Source: UBA5109 sp963975155 (GTDB lineage Bacteria > Pseudomonadota > Gammaproteobacteria > Pseudomonadales > Pseudohongiellaceae). Taken from it: a DNA stretch of 64,000 nt. The DNA is taken from contig CAXBFG010000004.1 in the NCBI GenBank assembly GCA_963975155.1, positions 1 through 64,000 of the forward strand, written 5' to 3'. A program made the position numbers and the translations under genes. Below the pieces are notes generated by a model, which saw only the letters and a program-made list of their open reading frames with translations, was not told the origin of the DNA and searched no databases. Of this stretch, positions 27,005 through 35,906 are shown piece after piece (position 1 is the first letter of the stretch; every line of letters begins with the position of its first letter).

Positions 27005-28253
27005 CTTTATCTTTCTTCAAAATACTAAACATGGGCGCCAGTAACCATTCGAACAGACTACGCTGCTCAAGAATGATATTTGCATTCAGAAGTATGCCTG
27101 CACGCAAGTGAATTTCCTCGCCAAATCCGCTTATAGATTGTGAATCAAGCTTGATAATTACCTGGTACACTGGCTCTTGTATATTCAGGTTTCGAGGTAT
27201 TTCTTCCGATAGCAGTATGCTATTTGAAATTGATTTGACTCTCCCGGATTGCGTACCAAATTTCTGATACGGATATGCATCCAGACGAATATTTGCTTTC
27301 TGCCCGGTTTTTAAAAAACCAATTGCACGACTGGGCACGTACAATCTGGCTTCTAACTCTGTATGCAATGGCGTAATAGTCACTACAGCTTGTTGCACTG
27401 AAACAAAATCACCAATATTTACATTAATCGAGCTGACTGTACCCGCAATCGGAGCAAAGACCTTATTCACTTTTCTGGATTGAAAAGTAAGGATTTCCTG
27501 ATCAAGAATTGCCAATTCTGATCGTAGAGCCAATACAGCCAGTCGTGTTTCCGTAATGTAATTCTCAAATCCCAGACTCAGTTCGTCTTTCTGTACTTCC
27601 ATTTCAGATTTTCGGAGTAGTATATTTTTCAAAGCACTTTGCTGTTGTAAATAATCAGTCTGACTTCTTTCAGAATCAACACTCGCTAGTAATTCTCTTT
27701 TCACCAGGCTTTCAATCGTTGTATAGGCTCCGTATTTGATATCCAACAATTTACTTTCTATGCTTACAAGTTGCTTTATCTGCTCAATACCTGATTGCAG
27801 GTTCTCTAGTTGGTGCAGGTTCTCTTCTTGCTTTCGTTCAAGTTGCTGCTCTTTTAATTGAATTTGCTGATGAATATACGCTTTCCTATCTAGCAGATTA
27901 CTCAAAACTTCATCGGAATACGGCAGATCTTTACTTACTGTTTCGTCCCTTTGAATCGTGAAAATCAGTTCTCCGGCACGCACCTGTTTATTAAGCTCTG
28001 TATTTATGGAAATTATTCGTCCACTATTTGCCGGACCAACCAGGGTCATGCCTTTGTCCGGCACCAGTTGGCCTCTGACTTCCTGTTTACGATAATAAGT
28101 ATTAGTAATAAGAAAAATAATAGCGCCCAATGTGATGAACACAATGAATGCTGAATAGCAGGAATAATTTATTGGCTTGATGTGGAGTAAATCACCCCAG
28201 AGGCGTTCTCCCTTATGTGCTAAAGCCTCTTCCCTGAATAAACGCTTACCCAT
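26997..28253 (-). CDS. HlyD-family periplasmic adaptor (CvaA-like)
   Basis: A 418-residue membrane fusion protein with one N-terminal membrane helix (about residues 34-51). The barrel-sandwich half-motif GRIISINTELNKQVRAGE and its partner AGTVSSINVNIGDFVSVQQ flank a long coiled coil (about residues 125-240). It would bridge the ABC exporter to an outer-membrane TolC-type channel, which is not in this window. It has a good AGG ribosome site and precedes the exporter with an 8-base overlap. Confidence 0.92.
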   Translation of the reverse strand: MGKRLFREEALAHKGERLWGDLLHIKPINYSCYSAFIVFITLGAIIFLITNTYYRKQEVRGQLVPDKGMTLVGPANSGRIISINTELNKQVRAGELIFTIQRDETVSKDLPYSDEVLSNLLDRKAYIHQQIQLKEQQLERKQEENLHQLENLQSGIEQIKQLVSIESKLLDIKYGAYTTIESLVKRELLASVDSERSQTDYLQQQSALKNILLRKSEMEVQKDELSLGFENYITETRLAVLALRSELAILDQEILTFQSRKVNKVFAPIAGTVSSINVNIGDFVSVQQAVVTITPLHTELEARLYVPSRAIGFLKTGQKANIRLDAYPYQKFGTQSGRVKSISNSILLSEEIPRNLNIQEPVYQVIIKLDSQSISGFGEEIHLRAGILLNANIILEQRSLFEWLLAPMFSILKKDKDE

Positions 28254-28327
28254 CTGTACCTGCCCGGTAAAGTAGTTCCATCTACTTCACACAGGCTAGT
28301 GCAGTTTTTAGGCTTGCGCAAAATATA

Positions 28328-28480
28328 CTAAGGGGTAATAAGCAATACAGAATAACTCAGGCACAGCAACAGAAGGGCATAGATGGCAAACTTCAGAAAA
28401 CTGTTCTTGGATCGCTGCTGATACATGTAATCATCATGAATAATCAAATGTTTGGGAACTTTCTTATCTTTAAAGACCAT
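28328..28480 (-). CDS. Unlisted small membrane peptide, 50 residues
   Basis: Reading down from ATG 28480 gives MVFKDKKVPKHLIIHDDYMY, a basic QQRSKNSFLK stretch, then one hydrophobic helix (about residues 32-48) ending LLITP and a TAG stop. A strong ribosome site, GAGGTG, lies six bases before the ATG. It is on the same strand as the HlyD/ABC genes and 74 bases before hlyD, so it is probably the first gene of that operon. There is no double-glycine motif, so it is not an obvious C39 substrate. It may be an accessory or immunity-type peptide. I do not recognise the family. Confidence 0.62.
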   Translation of the reverse strand: MVFKDKKVPKHLIIHDDYMYQQRSKNSFLKFAIYALLLLCLSYSVLLITP

Positions 28481-28574
28481 GGCGCACCTCATACTTACCG
28501 TAATTTCAATGCAGGCTATTAGAACAGGGAATTCTGAAAAAGATAGGTGTCAAATGTGGCGAAATTCTGGCTTT

Positions 28575-29897
28575 TCACTCTTCCCTGGCGGCACTACCCA
28601 GTGAAACGTCGGCAAGACCACTGCGAATCATGTACCAGAACAGAAAAACACCCGGAAAGGCGATAAGAGTTGTGAGCAAATAAAAGTTTACATAGCCCAT
28701 TGTTTCAATCAGTCCGCCGGCTGTGGTGCCGGTAAGAAACCTGCCGGCAATACTGGCCAGTGCTGATAACAAGGCATATTGCGTTGCCGTAAAACGCAGA
28801 TTACAGAGTGCCGACAAGTAGGCAACAACGGTCACCCCGCCAATACCACTGGCGAAATTTTCAAAGCCCACCGCCGCCGCCATACCCAGATTGCTATGCC
28901 CTACCAGCGCCAGCGCAGCAAAACTGAAATTGGACACCGCCATCAGTACCAGGCTCAGCAATACGGCATGTTTTAATCCCATCCGGGTATACATCAGGCC
29001 ACCCAGAAATATACCCGCCAGAAAGGCAAAAAAACCAAAACCGACATCGTAGAAAGCAATCTCTTCATTACTAAAACCAAGATCATCAAACAGCAGGCGC
29101 AAGGTTAAGTTTGCCAGGGTGTCGCCTATTTTGTGAATTAATACGAAGCACAACACCACCCATGCACCCTGCCGCTTTATAAATTCAGTCAGCGGACTAA
29201 AGTATTCAATCAAGGCCTGCAGCAGGCCTTTGGTCGCCACCGGCTCCCTGTGTCGTTTCGGCTCACCCAGAATAACGCCTACCAGAATCGCCGGGAGTGC
29301 AAATGCCGAGCAGGCGATATAGGCAACTGTCCATCCGAAACTGCTGGCCAGTAATAGCGCTAAGGCTCCTGTCGCCGCTGCACCGATACGCCAGCCATAT
29401 TGCGACATGCCGGAGCCCGTTCCCAGTTGCTGGGGTTTCAGTAATTCAATGCGGTAGGCATCAATAATGATATCCAGTGTTGCACCAGCGACACCCAGAG
29501 TAATGGCCGCAACCGCAACCATGAATAGTGACTGCTCAGGATCTGCCACCCCTAAAAAAATAACCGCCAGAATGACCATTAAACTGATGAGCCACAGCCA
29601 CGAACGCCGCTGGCCATAATGACCGAACAGGGGAAGCTTTACATTATCAACAATAGGCGCCCAGAGAAATTTAAAGTTGTATGCCAGGAAGGTTAAGGCA
29701 AATGCTGTCACTGCACTTTTCGTAATGCCATCCTGTGCCAGCCGTGTCGTCAGGGTTGCACCGATAAGTGCATAGGGAAATCCCGACGATACGCCGAGAA
29801 AAAAAGCTGCCAGAGGTGCGGATTCAAGATAGGGACGAAGACTGCCGGGTAAACGCTTGCGCCAGTCAGTTTCTAGACTACTTTCAGATTCCGGCAT
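28575..29897 (-). CDS. ampG: AmpG-family muropeptide permease
   Basis: A 440-residue MFS-type inner-membrane protein with about 12-14 helices. The AmpG pattern is clear: FFLGVSSGFPYALIGATLTTRL, then NFKFLWAPIVDN and the GQRRSWL loop. AmpG imports anhydromuropeptides released in cell-wall turnover for recycling. The gene ends 95 bases before the small peptide gene and follows the LeuA-like gene by 17 bases. Confidence 0.88.
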   Translation of the reverse strand: MPESESSLETDWRKRLPGSLRPYLESAPLAAFFLGVSSGFPYALIGATLTTRLAQDGITKSAVTAFALTFLAYNFKFLWAPIVDNVKLPLFGHYGQRRSWLWLISLMVILAVIFLGVADPEQSLFMVAVAAITLGVAGATLDIIIDAYRIELLKPQQLGTGSGMSQYGWRIGAAATGALALLLASSFGWTVAYIACSAFALPAILVGVILGEPKRHREPVATKGLLQALIEYFSPLTEFIKRQGAWVVLCFVLIHKIGDTLANLTLRLLFDDLGFSNEEIAFYDVGFGFFAFLAGIFLGGLMYTRMGLKHAVLLSLVLMAVSNFSFAALALVGHSNLGMAAAVGFENFASGIGGVTVVAYLSALCNLRFTATQYALLSALASIAGRFLTGTTAGGLIETMGYVNFYLLTTLIAFPGVFLFWYMIRSGLADVSLGSAAREE

Positions 29898-29914
29898 AAG
29901 TGTTCCTGTCTGGT

Positions 29915-31120
29915 TTAGAGTACAGCGGTAACAATCTCTTTAAATTCTTCATCAGAAATAATGGTTTTATTCTTGATACCCAGTGTCTTCACGCGCTGCA
30001 ATATTTCACTCACGGCTTCATCACTGCTGTTTTCTATACCCATCATTTCAAGATTGTAGGTAATGGAACGTTTACCGCTTTTCTTGCCTAACACAATATC
30101 ACCATGACGGCCGGTCAAGGCAGGATGCGTACCAAACATGGCAAGCGGCTCCTTAATAACCAGATCAACACCGATACCTGATTCACGGGTGAAATTCCTG
30201 GCGCCACCAACCGGTTTGTTAACGGCAATCGGAATATTGCTTTTCTCGGCTACCAAATCGAACAAGGCCGGTAATTTTTTCAAGTCATAACCCATCTCAT
30301 AACCGTAGAGCACTTCCAGTGCCAGCAAGAGCTCTTCCATAGCTGCATTACCGGTACGTTCTCCCAGGCCATTAATGCAGCTATGCACCACACAGGCGCC
30401 AACCTCTACTGCAGCCAGTTCAGTAGCAACGCCCATACCAAAATCATTGTGGGTATGGATTTCAACCGGCAGCTGGGTCAGGTTTTTGACCTTCTTCACC
30501 AGGTACTGAATTGCTTTCGGCAGGGCACAACCCATGGTATCAACCACGCCGACAGAATCCGGTGGAGATTCATTCATGATGGCAGTCAGCAGATTAACCA
30601 GGTCTTCATCACGAGCCCGTGTTGTATCATAGGGAAAGAACACCACATGCAGATCACGTTCCTTTGCGTAATTAATCACATCCCTGCTTTTCTTAAAAAC
30701 ATCTTCCCAGGTCCAGCCGAATTGGTATTTCAATTTCGGATAACCAATCGGGACTTCCAGAATGACTCCATGTGCACCACATTCAACGGCAGAATCGATG
30801 TCGGCGGTCATGGCTCTGGCAAAGGTGTAGATTTTTGATTTCAGACCCATGCTGCAAATCTGTTTGATCGCCTTGTAATCGTCGGGCGATACAGCCGGCA
30901 TCCCGGCTTCAATTCGATCTACTCCCACATCGGCCATCATTTCTGCCATGGCAATCTTATCTTCCGGGCTGAATACCACCCCAGGTGTTTGTTCGCCATC
31001 ACGTAAGGTTGCGTCATGGATTTCTACCTTATCAGGAAGATCAAAGGAGTTTCTTACTTCATCAATAACATTGTAAGGGCTGACCCACCATTGCCCTTCT
31101 TTATGATATTCAACTGTCAT
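29915..31120 (-). CDS. LeuA/homocitrate synthase-family DRE-TIM metallolyase
   Basis: A 401-residue enzyme of the isopropylmalate/homocitrate/citramalate synthase family. The signature HDATLRDGEQTPGV near residue 36 carries the catalytic Arg and the metal-ligand Asp. The metal His pair is in EIHTHNDFGMG, and NGLGERTGNAA is the second family signature. It lacks the C-terminal LeuA allosteric domain of 2-isopropylmalate synthase. The acceptor acid is unknown. The start is ATG 31120, with AAGGA upstream; the open frame before it is rejected. It is divergent from a MetE-like gene. Confidence 0.85.
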   Translation of the reverse strand: MTVEYHKEGQWWVSPYNVIDEVRNSFDLPDKVEIHDATLRDGEQTPGVVFSPEDKIAMAEMMADVGVDRIEAGMPAVSPDDYKAIKQICSMGLKSKIYTFARAMTADIDSAVECGAHGVILEVPIGYPKLKYQFGWTWEDVFKKSRDVINYAKERDLHVVFFPYDTTRARDEDLVNLLTAIMNESPPDSVGVVDTMGCALPKAIQYLVKKVKNLTQLPVEIHTHNDFGMGVATELAAVEVGACVVHSCINGLGERTGNAAMEELLLALEVLYGYEMGYDLKKLPALFDLVAEKSNIPIAVNKPVGGARNFTRESGIGVDLVIKEPLAMFGTHPALTGRHGDIVLGKKSGKRSITYNLEMMGIENSSDEAVSEILQRVKTLGIKNKTIISDEEFKEIVTAVL

Positions 31121-31215
31121 GAAAATTATCCTTCGACAAAGTCCGCTAAAATCGCCTGGTATGATAGCATCCAGAGTCCATCCGCAAAACAATACTTAAG
31201 TAGAATAAAAATATC

Positions 31216-32244
31216 ATGACAAAAATAAAAACAGCTTTGGTCGGCAGTTATGCTCAGCCTGATTGGTTAATAGACCGCGCTGCACTAAAAAATCGATTAC
31301 CTGCCCGAATTCTGGCTGGCGATATGTGGAAGCCTGCTCCGGAAGACCTGGAAGAAGCCATGAATGATGCAGTACTTAGTGTGCTAAGAGATCAGGAAGC
31401 AGCAGGACTCGACATCGTGACAGATGGCGAAGTCAGACGGGAAAGTTACTCTGCACCCTTTGCCAATGCTCCTGAAGGTATTGACCGCCTGCGGGTTGAA
31501 ACCTTAATAGGCCGGGCAGGTAAACCCAACAAAGTCCCACTAATCAGTGGCCCCCTGAGACGCAAAGCACCAATACATGTTAATGATGTGCGTTTTTTAA
31601 GAGCGAATACCGACAAGCTCATCAAGATAACTGTACCGGGGCCATTCACCCTGTCCCAACTGGCAGTTAGTGAATATTATAAATCGCCCAGGGATGTTGC
31701 ACTGGCTTATGCAGAATGTCTAAATGAGGAAATTCATGACTTATTTGCGGCTGGCGCGGATATTGTACAATTTGACGAACCTTATCTGCAGGCGCGTTAC
31801 GACGCAGCCAAAGAATATGGTGTAGAAGCAGTCAATCGTGCATTTAAAGATGTAAAAGGCACCACTGCTTTGCATGTTTGTTTTGGCTATGCAGCAATGG
31901 TTGATGATAAATCAGCGGACGGTTATTCCTGTTTGCCATTGATAGAAGATATTGCAGTAGATCAGGTTTCTATCGAAGCAGCTCAACCGAAACTTAATCT
32001 GGGTGCTGCCCTGCAAAGCCTGCCATCTAAAACCATCATGGTTGGTGTCATTAATTTGGGTGATGAAGCACCTGAAACGGCAGAGTTGGTAGCCGAACGG
32101 TTACGCAAGGCCCTGGAATTTCTGCCAGCGGAACGCATTATCGCTGCACCGGATTGTGGACTTAAATATTTACCACGTGAATCTGCACGCGGAAAATTAA
32201 AAGCCCTGGTGGAAGGTACCCGAATAGTCAATTCAGAACTGTAG
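31216..32244 (+). CDS. MetE C-terminal-domain-type methyltransferase (core-MetE-like)
   Basis: A 342-residue protein equal to the catalytic C-terminal half of cobalamin-independent methionine synthase, without the N-terminal half. The zinc ligands appear kept: His and Cys in ALHVCFGY, Glu in QVSIEAAQ and Cys in APDCGLKYLPR. DIVTDGEVRRESY and DIVQFDEPYL are typical of the family. Stand-alone versions use other methyl donors or act on other thiols. The substrate is unknown here. It is divergent from the LeuA-like gene across 95 bases. Confidence 0.86.
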   Translation: MTKIKTALVGSYAQPDWLIDRAALKNRLPARILAGDMWKPAPEDLEEAMNDAVLSVLRDQEAAGLDIVTDGEVRRESYSAPFANAPEGIDRLRVETLIGRAGKPNKVPLISGPLRRKAPIHVNDVRFLRANTDKLIKITVPGPFTLSQLAVSEYYKSPRDVALAYAECLNEEIHDLFAAGADIVQFDEPYLQARYDAAKEYGVEAVNRAFKDVKGTTALHVCFGYAAMVDDKSADGYSCLPLIEDIAVDQVSIEAAQPKLNLGAALQSLPSKTIMVGVINLGDEAPETAELVAERLRKALEFLPAERIIAAPDCGLKYLPRESARGKLKALVEGTRIVNSEL

Positions 32245-32266
32245 GTAACAGCCTGCATACCTAACT

Positions 32267-33070
32267 TCAAACAAAAAAGATAAACAGCACTGCACCCAGA
32301 AAGAGCCTATAGACGACAAAGGGCATAAACCCCAGTTTCGTCACCAGCTTAAGAAAATAATGTATACAGGTATAAGCTATTAATGCCGATAACAACATGG
32401 CATAAATTAGTTCAAACCAGTTCACTGAGCTTTCACCCAGTAAATCCATCAGTAACAGCAGGGCTGCTCCTGCAATTGCAGGAATAGATAACAAAAAGGA
32501 CAGACGTGCTGCATCGCTACGATTAAGTTTACAAAACAGTGCTGCCGTCATGGTAACGCCGGAACGCGAAGTGCCGGGTACCAGGGCTAAAACCTGGGAT
32601 AAGCCGATTATCAGGAATGACTGCCATTTGAGACTACCCAGACCCTGTCTGGATTCAGTTCGCTTATCCGCATACAACAATAAAAGCGCAAAAACGATTG
32701 TTGTACTGGCAATCACAATAGTGCTTCGAAAGTAACTGTCGACAAAGTCCTGCAACAAGAGTCCTGCAATAACCAGCGGGCAAGTAGCCAGTATTAACAT
32801 CCAAGCCAGTCGTGCATCTTCACTGGCCTGTTTTTGTAGTATGTGCAAGCCCCAGGCACTTAGAATACGGTAAAGGTCTTTTCTGAAATAGAAAATGACT
32901 GCAGATAAGGTGCCCAGATGTACTGCCACATCGAAGGCCAGTCCCTGATCTTCCCAGCCGAACAATGCAGAAGGAAAAATTAGATGTGCTGAACTGGAAA
33001 TAGGCAGGAATTCAGTGAGACCCTGGATCAGTGCCAGAATCGAAACTCTGATGAAATCAATATCCAGCAT
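32267..33070 (-). CDS. uppP: Undecaprenyl-diphosphatase
   Basis: Inner-membrane enzyme that recycles undecaprenyl pyrophosphate to the monophosphate carrier for cell-wall synthesis. The 267-residue protein has the signature LIQGLTEFLPISSSAHL and the second motif VPGTSRSGVTMTAAL, with about eight membrane helices. It starts one base after the tsaB stop, so the two are co-transcribed. Confidence 0.95.
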   Translation of the reverse strand: MLDIDFIRVSILALIQGLTEFLPISSSAHLIFPSALFGWEDQGLAFDVAVHLGTLSAVIFYFRKDLYRILSAWGLHILQKQASEDARLAWMLILATCPLVIAGLLLQDFVDSYFRSTIVIASTTIVFALLLLYADKRTESRQGLGSLKWQSFLIIGLSQVLALVPGTSRSGVTMTAALFCKLNRSDAARLSFLLSIPAIAGAALLLLMDLLGESSVNWFELIYAMLLSALIAYTCIHYFLKLVTKLGFMPFVVYRLFLGAVLFIFFV

Positions 33071-33071
33071 G

Positions 33072-33749
33072 TCAGTCCTGAGTGACCTTATTGCGTATAT
33101 AGCTAGGCGAAAAATCTGCGGGATTCATACCCTTACCCTGTTCCAGATAGCGAGCACCCAATGTTGCTATTGCAGAGGCACGAGGACTTACATCAGTATC
33201 ATATGCACTAATCAATTCTTGTGTTTGTAAGGGCATCTGCTCGATAAATTGCATTCCATTACCCAGGCCATAATATGATTCATTTATCCCCATTTCTGCA
33301 AGGTCAAGCAGAAGCGGTTTACAAAGTTGTTCCGATCCCAGCAATTCGATTTTGTTGCTGTCAACACAGTAAATTGCCCAATAGACTTCGTTAATTCTGG
33401 CATCCAGACAAGTTAAAATCCTTTGAGTCTCTCCACTGGATTTAAGCTGAGCCATCGCAGCCAGTGTAGACACAGGGATTAAAGGTAATTCAGCACCATA
33501 GGCAATACCCTGAGCGACTCCTGCTGCAATTCGCAAACCGGTAAATGAGCCTGGTCCGGACCCCACAGCGACGCCATCCAAAGCTGTATACGCCATGTCA
33601 TGTTCAAGCATTAAAGCCTGAATCATCGGCAGAATGGCACCTGCATGTCCTCTTGGAATATATTCGAATTTTTCTGCAATTTCGCCATTCACGGCTAAAG
33701 CGCAGGAACAGGCTTCAGTAGAGCAATCTAGGGCTAGTATAGTAGTCAT
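33072..33749 (-). CDS. tsaB: tRNA threonylcarbamoyladenosine synthesis protein TsaB
   Basis: Dimerises with TsaD to make the universal t6A37 modification. The 225-residue ASKHA-fold protein starts ILALDCSTEACSCAL and contains GSGPGSFTGLRIAAGVAQG, both diagnostic. It sits between the terminator of the histone-like gene and uppP. Confidence 0.95.
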   Translation of the reverse strand: MTTILALDCSTEACSCALAVNGEIAEKFEYIPRGHAGAILPMIQALMLEHDMAYTALDGVAVGSGPGSFTGLRIAAGVAQGIAYGAELPLIPVSTLAAMAQLKSSGETQRILTCLDARINEVYWAIYCVDSNKIELLGSEQLCKPLLLDLAEMGINESYYGLGNGMQFIEQMPLQTQELISAYDTDVSPRASAIATLGARYLEQGKGMNPADFSPSYIRNKVTQD

Positions 33750-33759
33750 GTGCTTTAAA

Positions 33760-33796
33760 TAAAAAATCCCCCATGGCGGAAACCATGGAGGATTCT
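33760..33796 (-). terminator. Rho-independent terminator after the histone-like gene
   Basis: On the minus strand AATCCTCCATGG pairs with CCATGGGGGATT and is followed by TTTTTTA. It lies between the stop of the H1-like gene (33820) and the tsaB start (33749), so it separates the two transcripts. Confidence 0.8.
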
Positions 33797-33819
33797 AGAA
33801 CGTTTAAAGAGAAACAGAC

Positions 33820-34881
33820 TTATTTTTTCTTAGGCGCTGCTTTTCTTTTTGCGGCTTTCTTTTTAGCAGGCGCTTTCTTGGCGGCTACTTTCTTCTTGGC
33901 AGGCGCCTTTTTGGCGGCTTTTTTCTTGGCTGGCGCTTTCTTGGCAGCTACTTTCTTCTTGGCAGGTGCTTTCTTGGCGGCTTTTTTCTTGGCAGGCGCT
34001 TTCTTGGCAGCTACTTTCTTCTTAGCAGGTGCTTTCTTGGCGGCTTTTTTCTTGGCAGGCGCTTTTTTGGCAGCTACTTTCTTAGCAGGTGCTTTCTTGG
34101 CGGCTACTTTCTTCTTGGCGGGTGCTTTCTTGGCGGCTACTTTCTTCTTAGCTGGAGCTTTCTTTGTGGCTTTTTTTGCAGTTTTCATGGCGACCTTCCT
34201 TTTAGCAGGCTTTTTAGCTACTTTTTTAGTTTTAGATGAAGCTTTCTTTGCCGCTGCTTTTACTTTAGCAGCTGCTTTTTTGGCAGCAATTTTAGCTTTG
34301 GCTTTAGCCTTGGCCGCTGCTTTCTTCTCAGCAGCTCTGGCTTTAGCGGCCAGTTTATTAGCTATAACTCTAGCTTTTGCTGCTAATTTCTTTTCGGTAG
34401 CCTTGGATTTTGCAGCTGCTTTTTTCAGTTTAGCGGCTACTTTCTTGGCTACTGCTTTAGCCTGACTTTTCTTCAAGGCAAGCTCTGATTTTCTCAGGGC
34501 TTTCTTAAGGTCTGAGGCTGCTTTCTTTTCAAGAGATTTCTTATAGGCAGCTACTGCTTTAGCTTGTGCTGCTGCTTTGGCCTTTGCAGCATCTACTGCT
34601 GTTGCTACCGCCAGATTTTGTTTGGCTTTTAATTCTTTTGCTTTGGCAGAAACAAGCTTGGATGTAAGCTTCCTTACCCGGGCATTCGCAGATGCGGTAG
34701 CTTTCTTGCTTTTCGCTGCAGTAACTTTCTTTCTTGCAGCACTTTGAGCTTTCGACAACTTACTAACTTCACGTTGTGCTTTTCCTAACGCAGATTTAGC
34801 TTTGCTTGTAGCAGATACAGTCTTTCGTTTTGAAGGTTTTTTAACAACAGGTACTGCTTCATTCACTTGGGCTGTAGCCAT
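33820..34881 (-). CDS. Histone H1-like / AlgP-type lysine-alanine repeat protein
   Basis: A 353-residue, extremely basic protein made almost only of Lys, Ala and some Pro, Val and Arg. The last third is a run of about ten AAKKAPAKKK-type repeats, as in AlgP (AlgR3) of Pseudomonas and H1-like proteins; the first half is a long alanine-lysine helix region. It should bind DNA and help compact the nucleoid. In P. aeruginosa AlgP affects alginate genes, but that role here is inference. The repeats make its length prone to change by recombination. Confidence 0.87.
   Translation of the reverse strand: MATAQVNEAVPVVKKPSKRKTVSATSKAKSALGKAQREVSKLSKAQSAARKKVTAAKSKKATASANARVRKLTSKLVSAKAKELKAKQNLAVATAVDAAKAKAAAQAKAVAAYKKSLEKKAASDLKKALRKSELALKKSQAKAVAKKVAAKLKKAAAKSKATEKKLAAKARVIANKLAAKARAAEKKAAAKAKAKAKIAAKKAAAKVKAAAKKASSKTKKVAKKPAKRKVAMKTAKKATKKAPAKKKVAAKKAPAKKKVAAKKAPAKKVAAKKAPAKKKAAKKAPAKKKVAAKKAPAKKKAAKKAPAKKKVAAKKAPAKKKAAKKAPAKKKVAAKKAPAKKKAAKRKAAPKKK
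33840..34180 (-). repeat. In-frame KKAPAKK-coding tandem repeats
   Basis: Many near-identical units of about 30-60 bases (GGCGGCTTTTTTCTTGGCAG type on the plus strand) encode the C-terminal KAAP repeats of the histone-like protein. The opposite strand also stays open, giving a spurious FFLAGAFLAA frame. Confidence 0.9.
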
Positions 34882-35196
34882 AATTTTTCTCCTAAAACGT
34901 AAAATTTAACTACCTGAATTTTTTTCTGACGCAATTGCTTCACGTTCGAGCGCAACATATCATAGTTTTTTTGTTTTTTACAACTTTTTATAAAAAACAA
35001 AAACTGATTTTTTCTAGAGAAATCAATTGAAAGCAACTGAAAATTTACAAAATGTGAAGCAGGCTTTTGGCGACTTCATCCTTACAAGTTTAATCGAACA
35101 TGTGATTTATAAAATGGAAAGATGAATTACCTCGGATTAAAAAAGTAAGCGAATGACTTTTCCCCGTTACACCAACAAATCCTGATAATTAAATCT
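34882..35196. other. AT-rich intergenic region upstream of the histone-like gene
   Basis: These 315 bases hold no credible gene. On the minus strand a ribosome site, TTTTAGGAGAAAA, precedes the ATG at 34881. A plausible promoter lies near 34960-34985 (TTGTAA, then an A-rich spacer, then TATGAT/TGATAT). Between it and adk is the inverted repeat listed separately; the rest is plain AT-rich sequence. Confidence 0.6.
34964..35005. repeat. AT-only inverted repeat
   Basis: TTTTTGTTTTTTA and TAAAAAACAAAAA form a 13-bp arm pair around a 10-base loop. It overlaps the likely promoter of the histone-like gene and lies downstream of adk on the same strand. It could be a weak terminator for adk or a bent-DNA element; the sequence alone does not decide. 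Confidence 0.6.
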
Positions 35197-35844
35197 TCAA
35201 CTCAGGACCGATAATAATTGTTGTTTTATATCGGCGATTTGACCAACTCCATTTACCTTGTTGAATGAGACTTCATGACCCTGATCCTGGAGCTTCTGAT
35301 AAAACTTGACCAGAGGTAAGGTCTGCTGGTGGTAGACTTCCAGCCTTTTTCGTACGGTTGCTTCCTTATCATCATCCCTCTGGATAAGGGCTTCGCCCGT
35401 CACATCGTCTAGCCCCGGGGCCTTTGGTGGATTATGGTCCAGATGATAGACCCTGCCTGATGCAGAATGCACCCGTCTGCCACTTAATCGCTTCACTATC
35501 TCTTCATCAGGGACATTTATTTCAAGCACATGATCTATATTGATACCGGCATCTACCAACGCTTCAGCTTGTGGAATGGTTCTGGGAAAACCATCAAACA
35601 GAAAGCCATTTGCGCAGTCGTCTTTGGCTATTCTTTCTTTGACCAGGTCGATAATAATGTCATCCGTAACCAAACCACCGCTATCCATCACAGACTTCAC
35701 CTTTAGTCCCAAAGGCGTACCCGCCTTAACAGCACTTCTAAGCATATCACCAGTTGAAATTTGCGGAATTGAAAAGGTATCAATTAAAAATTGGGCCTGT
35801 GTACCTTTGCCCGCGCCAGGGGGGCCTAAAAGAATTATTCTCAT
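35197..35844 (-). CDS. adk: Adenylate kinase
   Basis: Interconverts ATP + AMP and 2 ADP. The 215-residue long-lid form has the P-loop GPPGAGKGTQ, DGFPRTIPQA and the lid segment SGRRVHSASGRVYHL. The ATG at 35844 (MRIILLGPP), preceded by GGGAGA, is the family start; the open frame begins four codons earlier. Downstream of mazG on the same strand. Confidence 0.96.
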   Translation of the reverse strand: MRIILLGPPGAGKGTQAQFLIDTFSIPQISTGDMLRSAVKAGTPLGLKVKSVMDSGGLVTDDIIIDLVKERIAKDDCANGFLFDGFPRTIPQAEALVDAGINIDHVLEINVPDEEIVKRLSGRRVHSASGRVYHLDHNPPKAPGLDDVTGEALIQRDDDKEATVRKRLEVYHQQTLPLVKFYQKLQDQGHEVSFNKVNGVGQIADIKQQLLSVLS

Positions 35845-35906
35845 TACATCTCCCAAAATAAGACGATCACCTTACAAGCTTGTTCTTGCTTCTACAAGCT
35901 TATGAA

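Noticed and set aside
33773..34465. Plus-strand 230-residue frame rich in FFLAGAFLAA
   Set aside because: It is the antisense reading of the lysine-alanine repeats of the histone-like gene and has no ribosome site; the minus-strand protein is of a known type.
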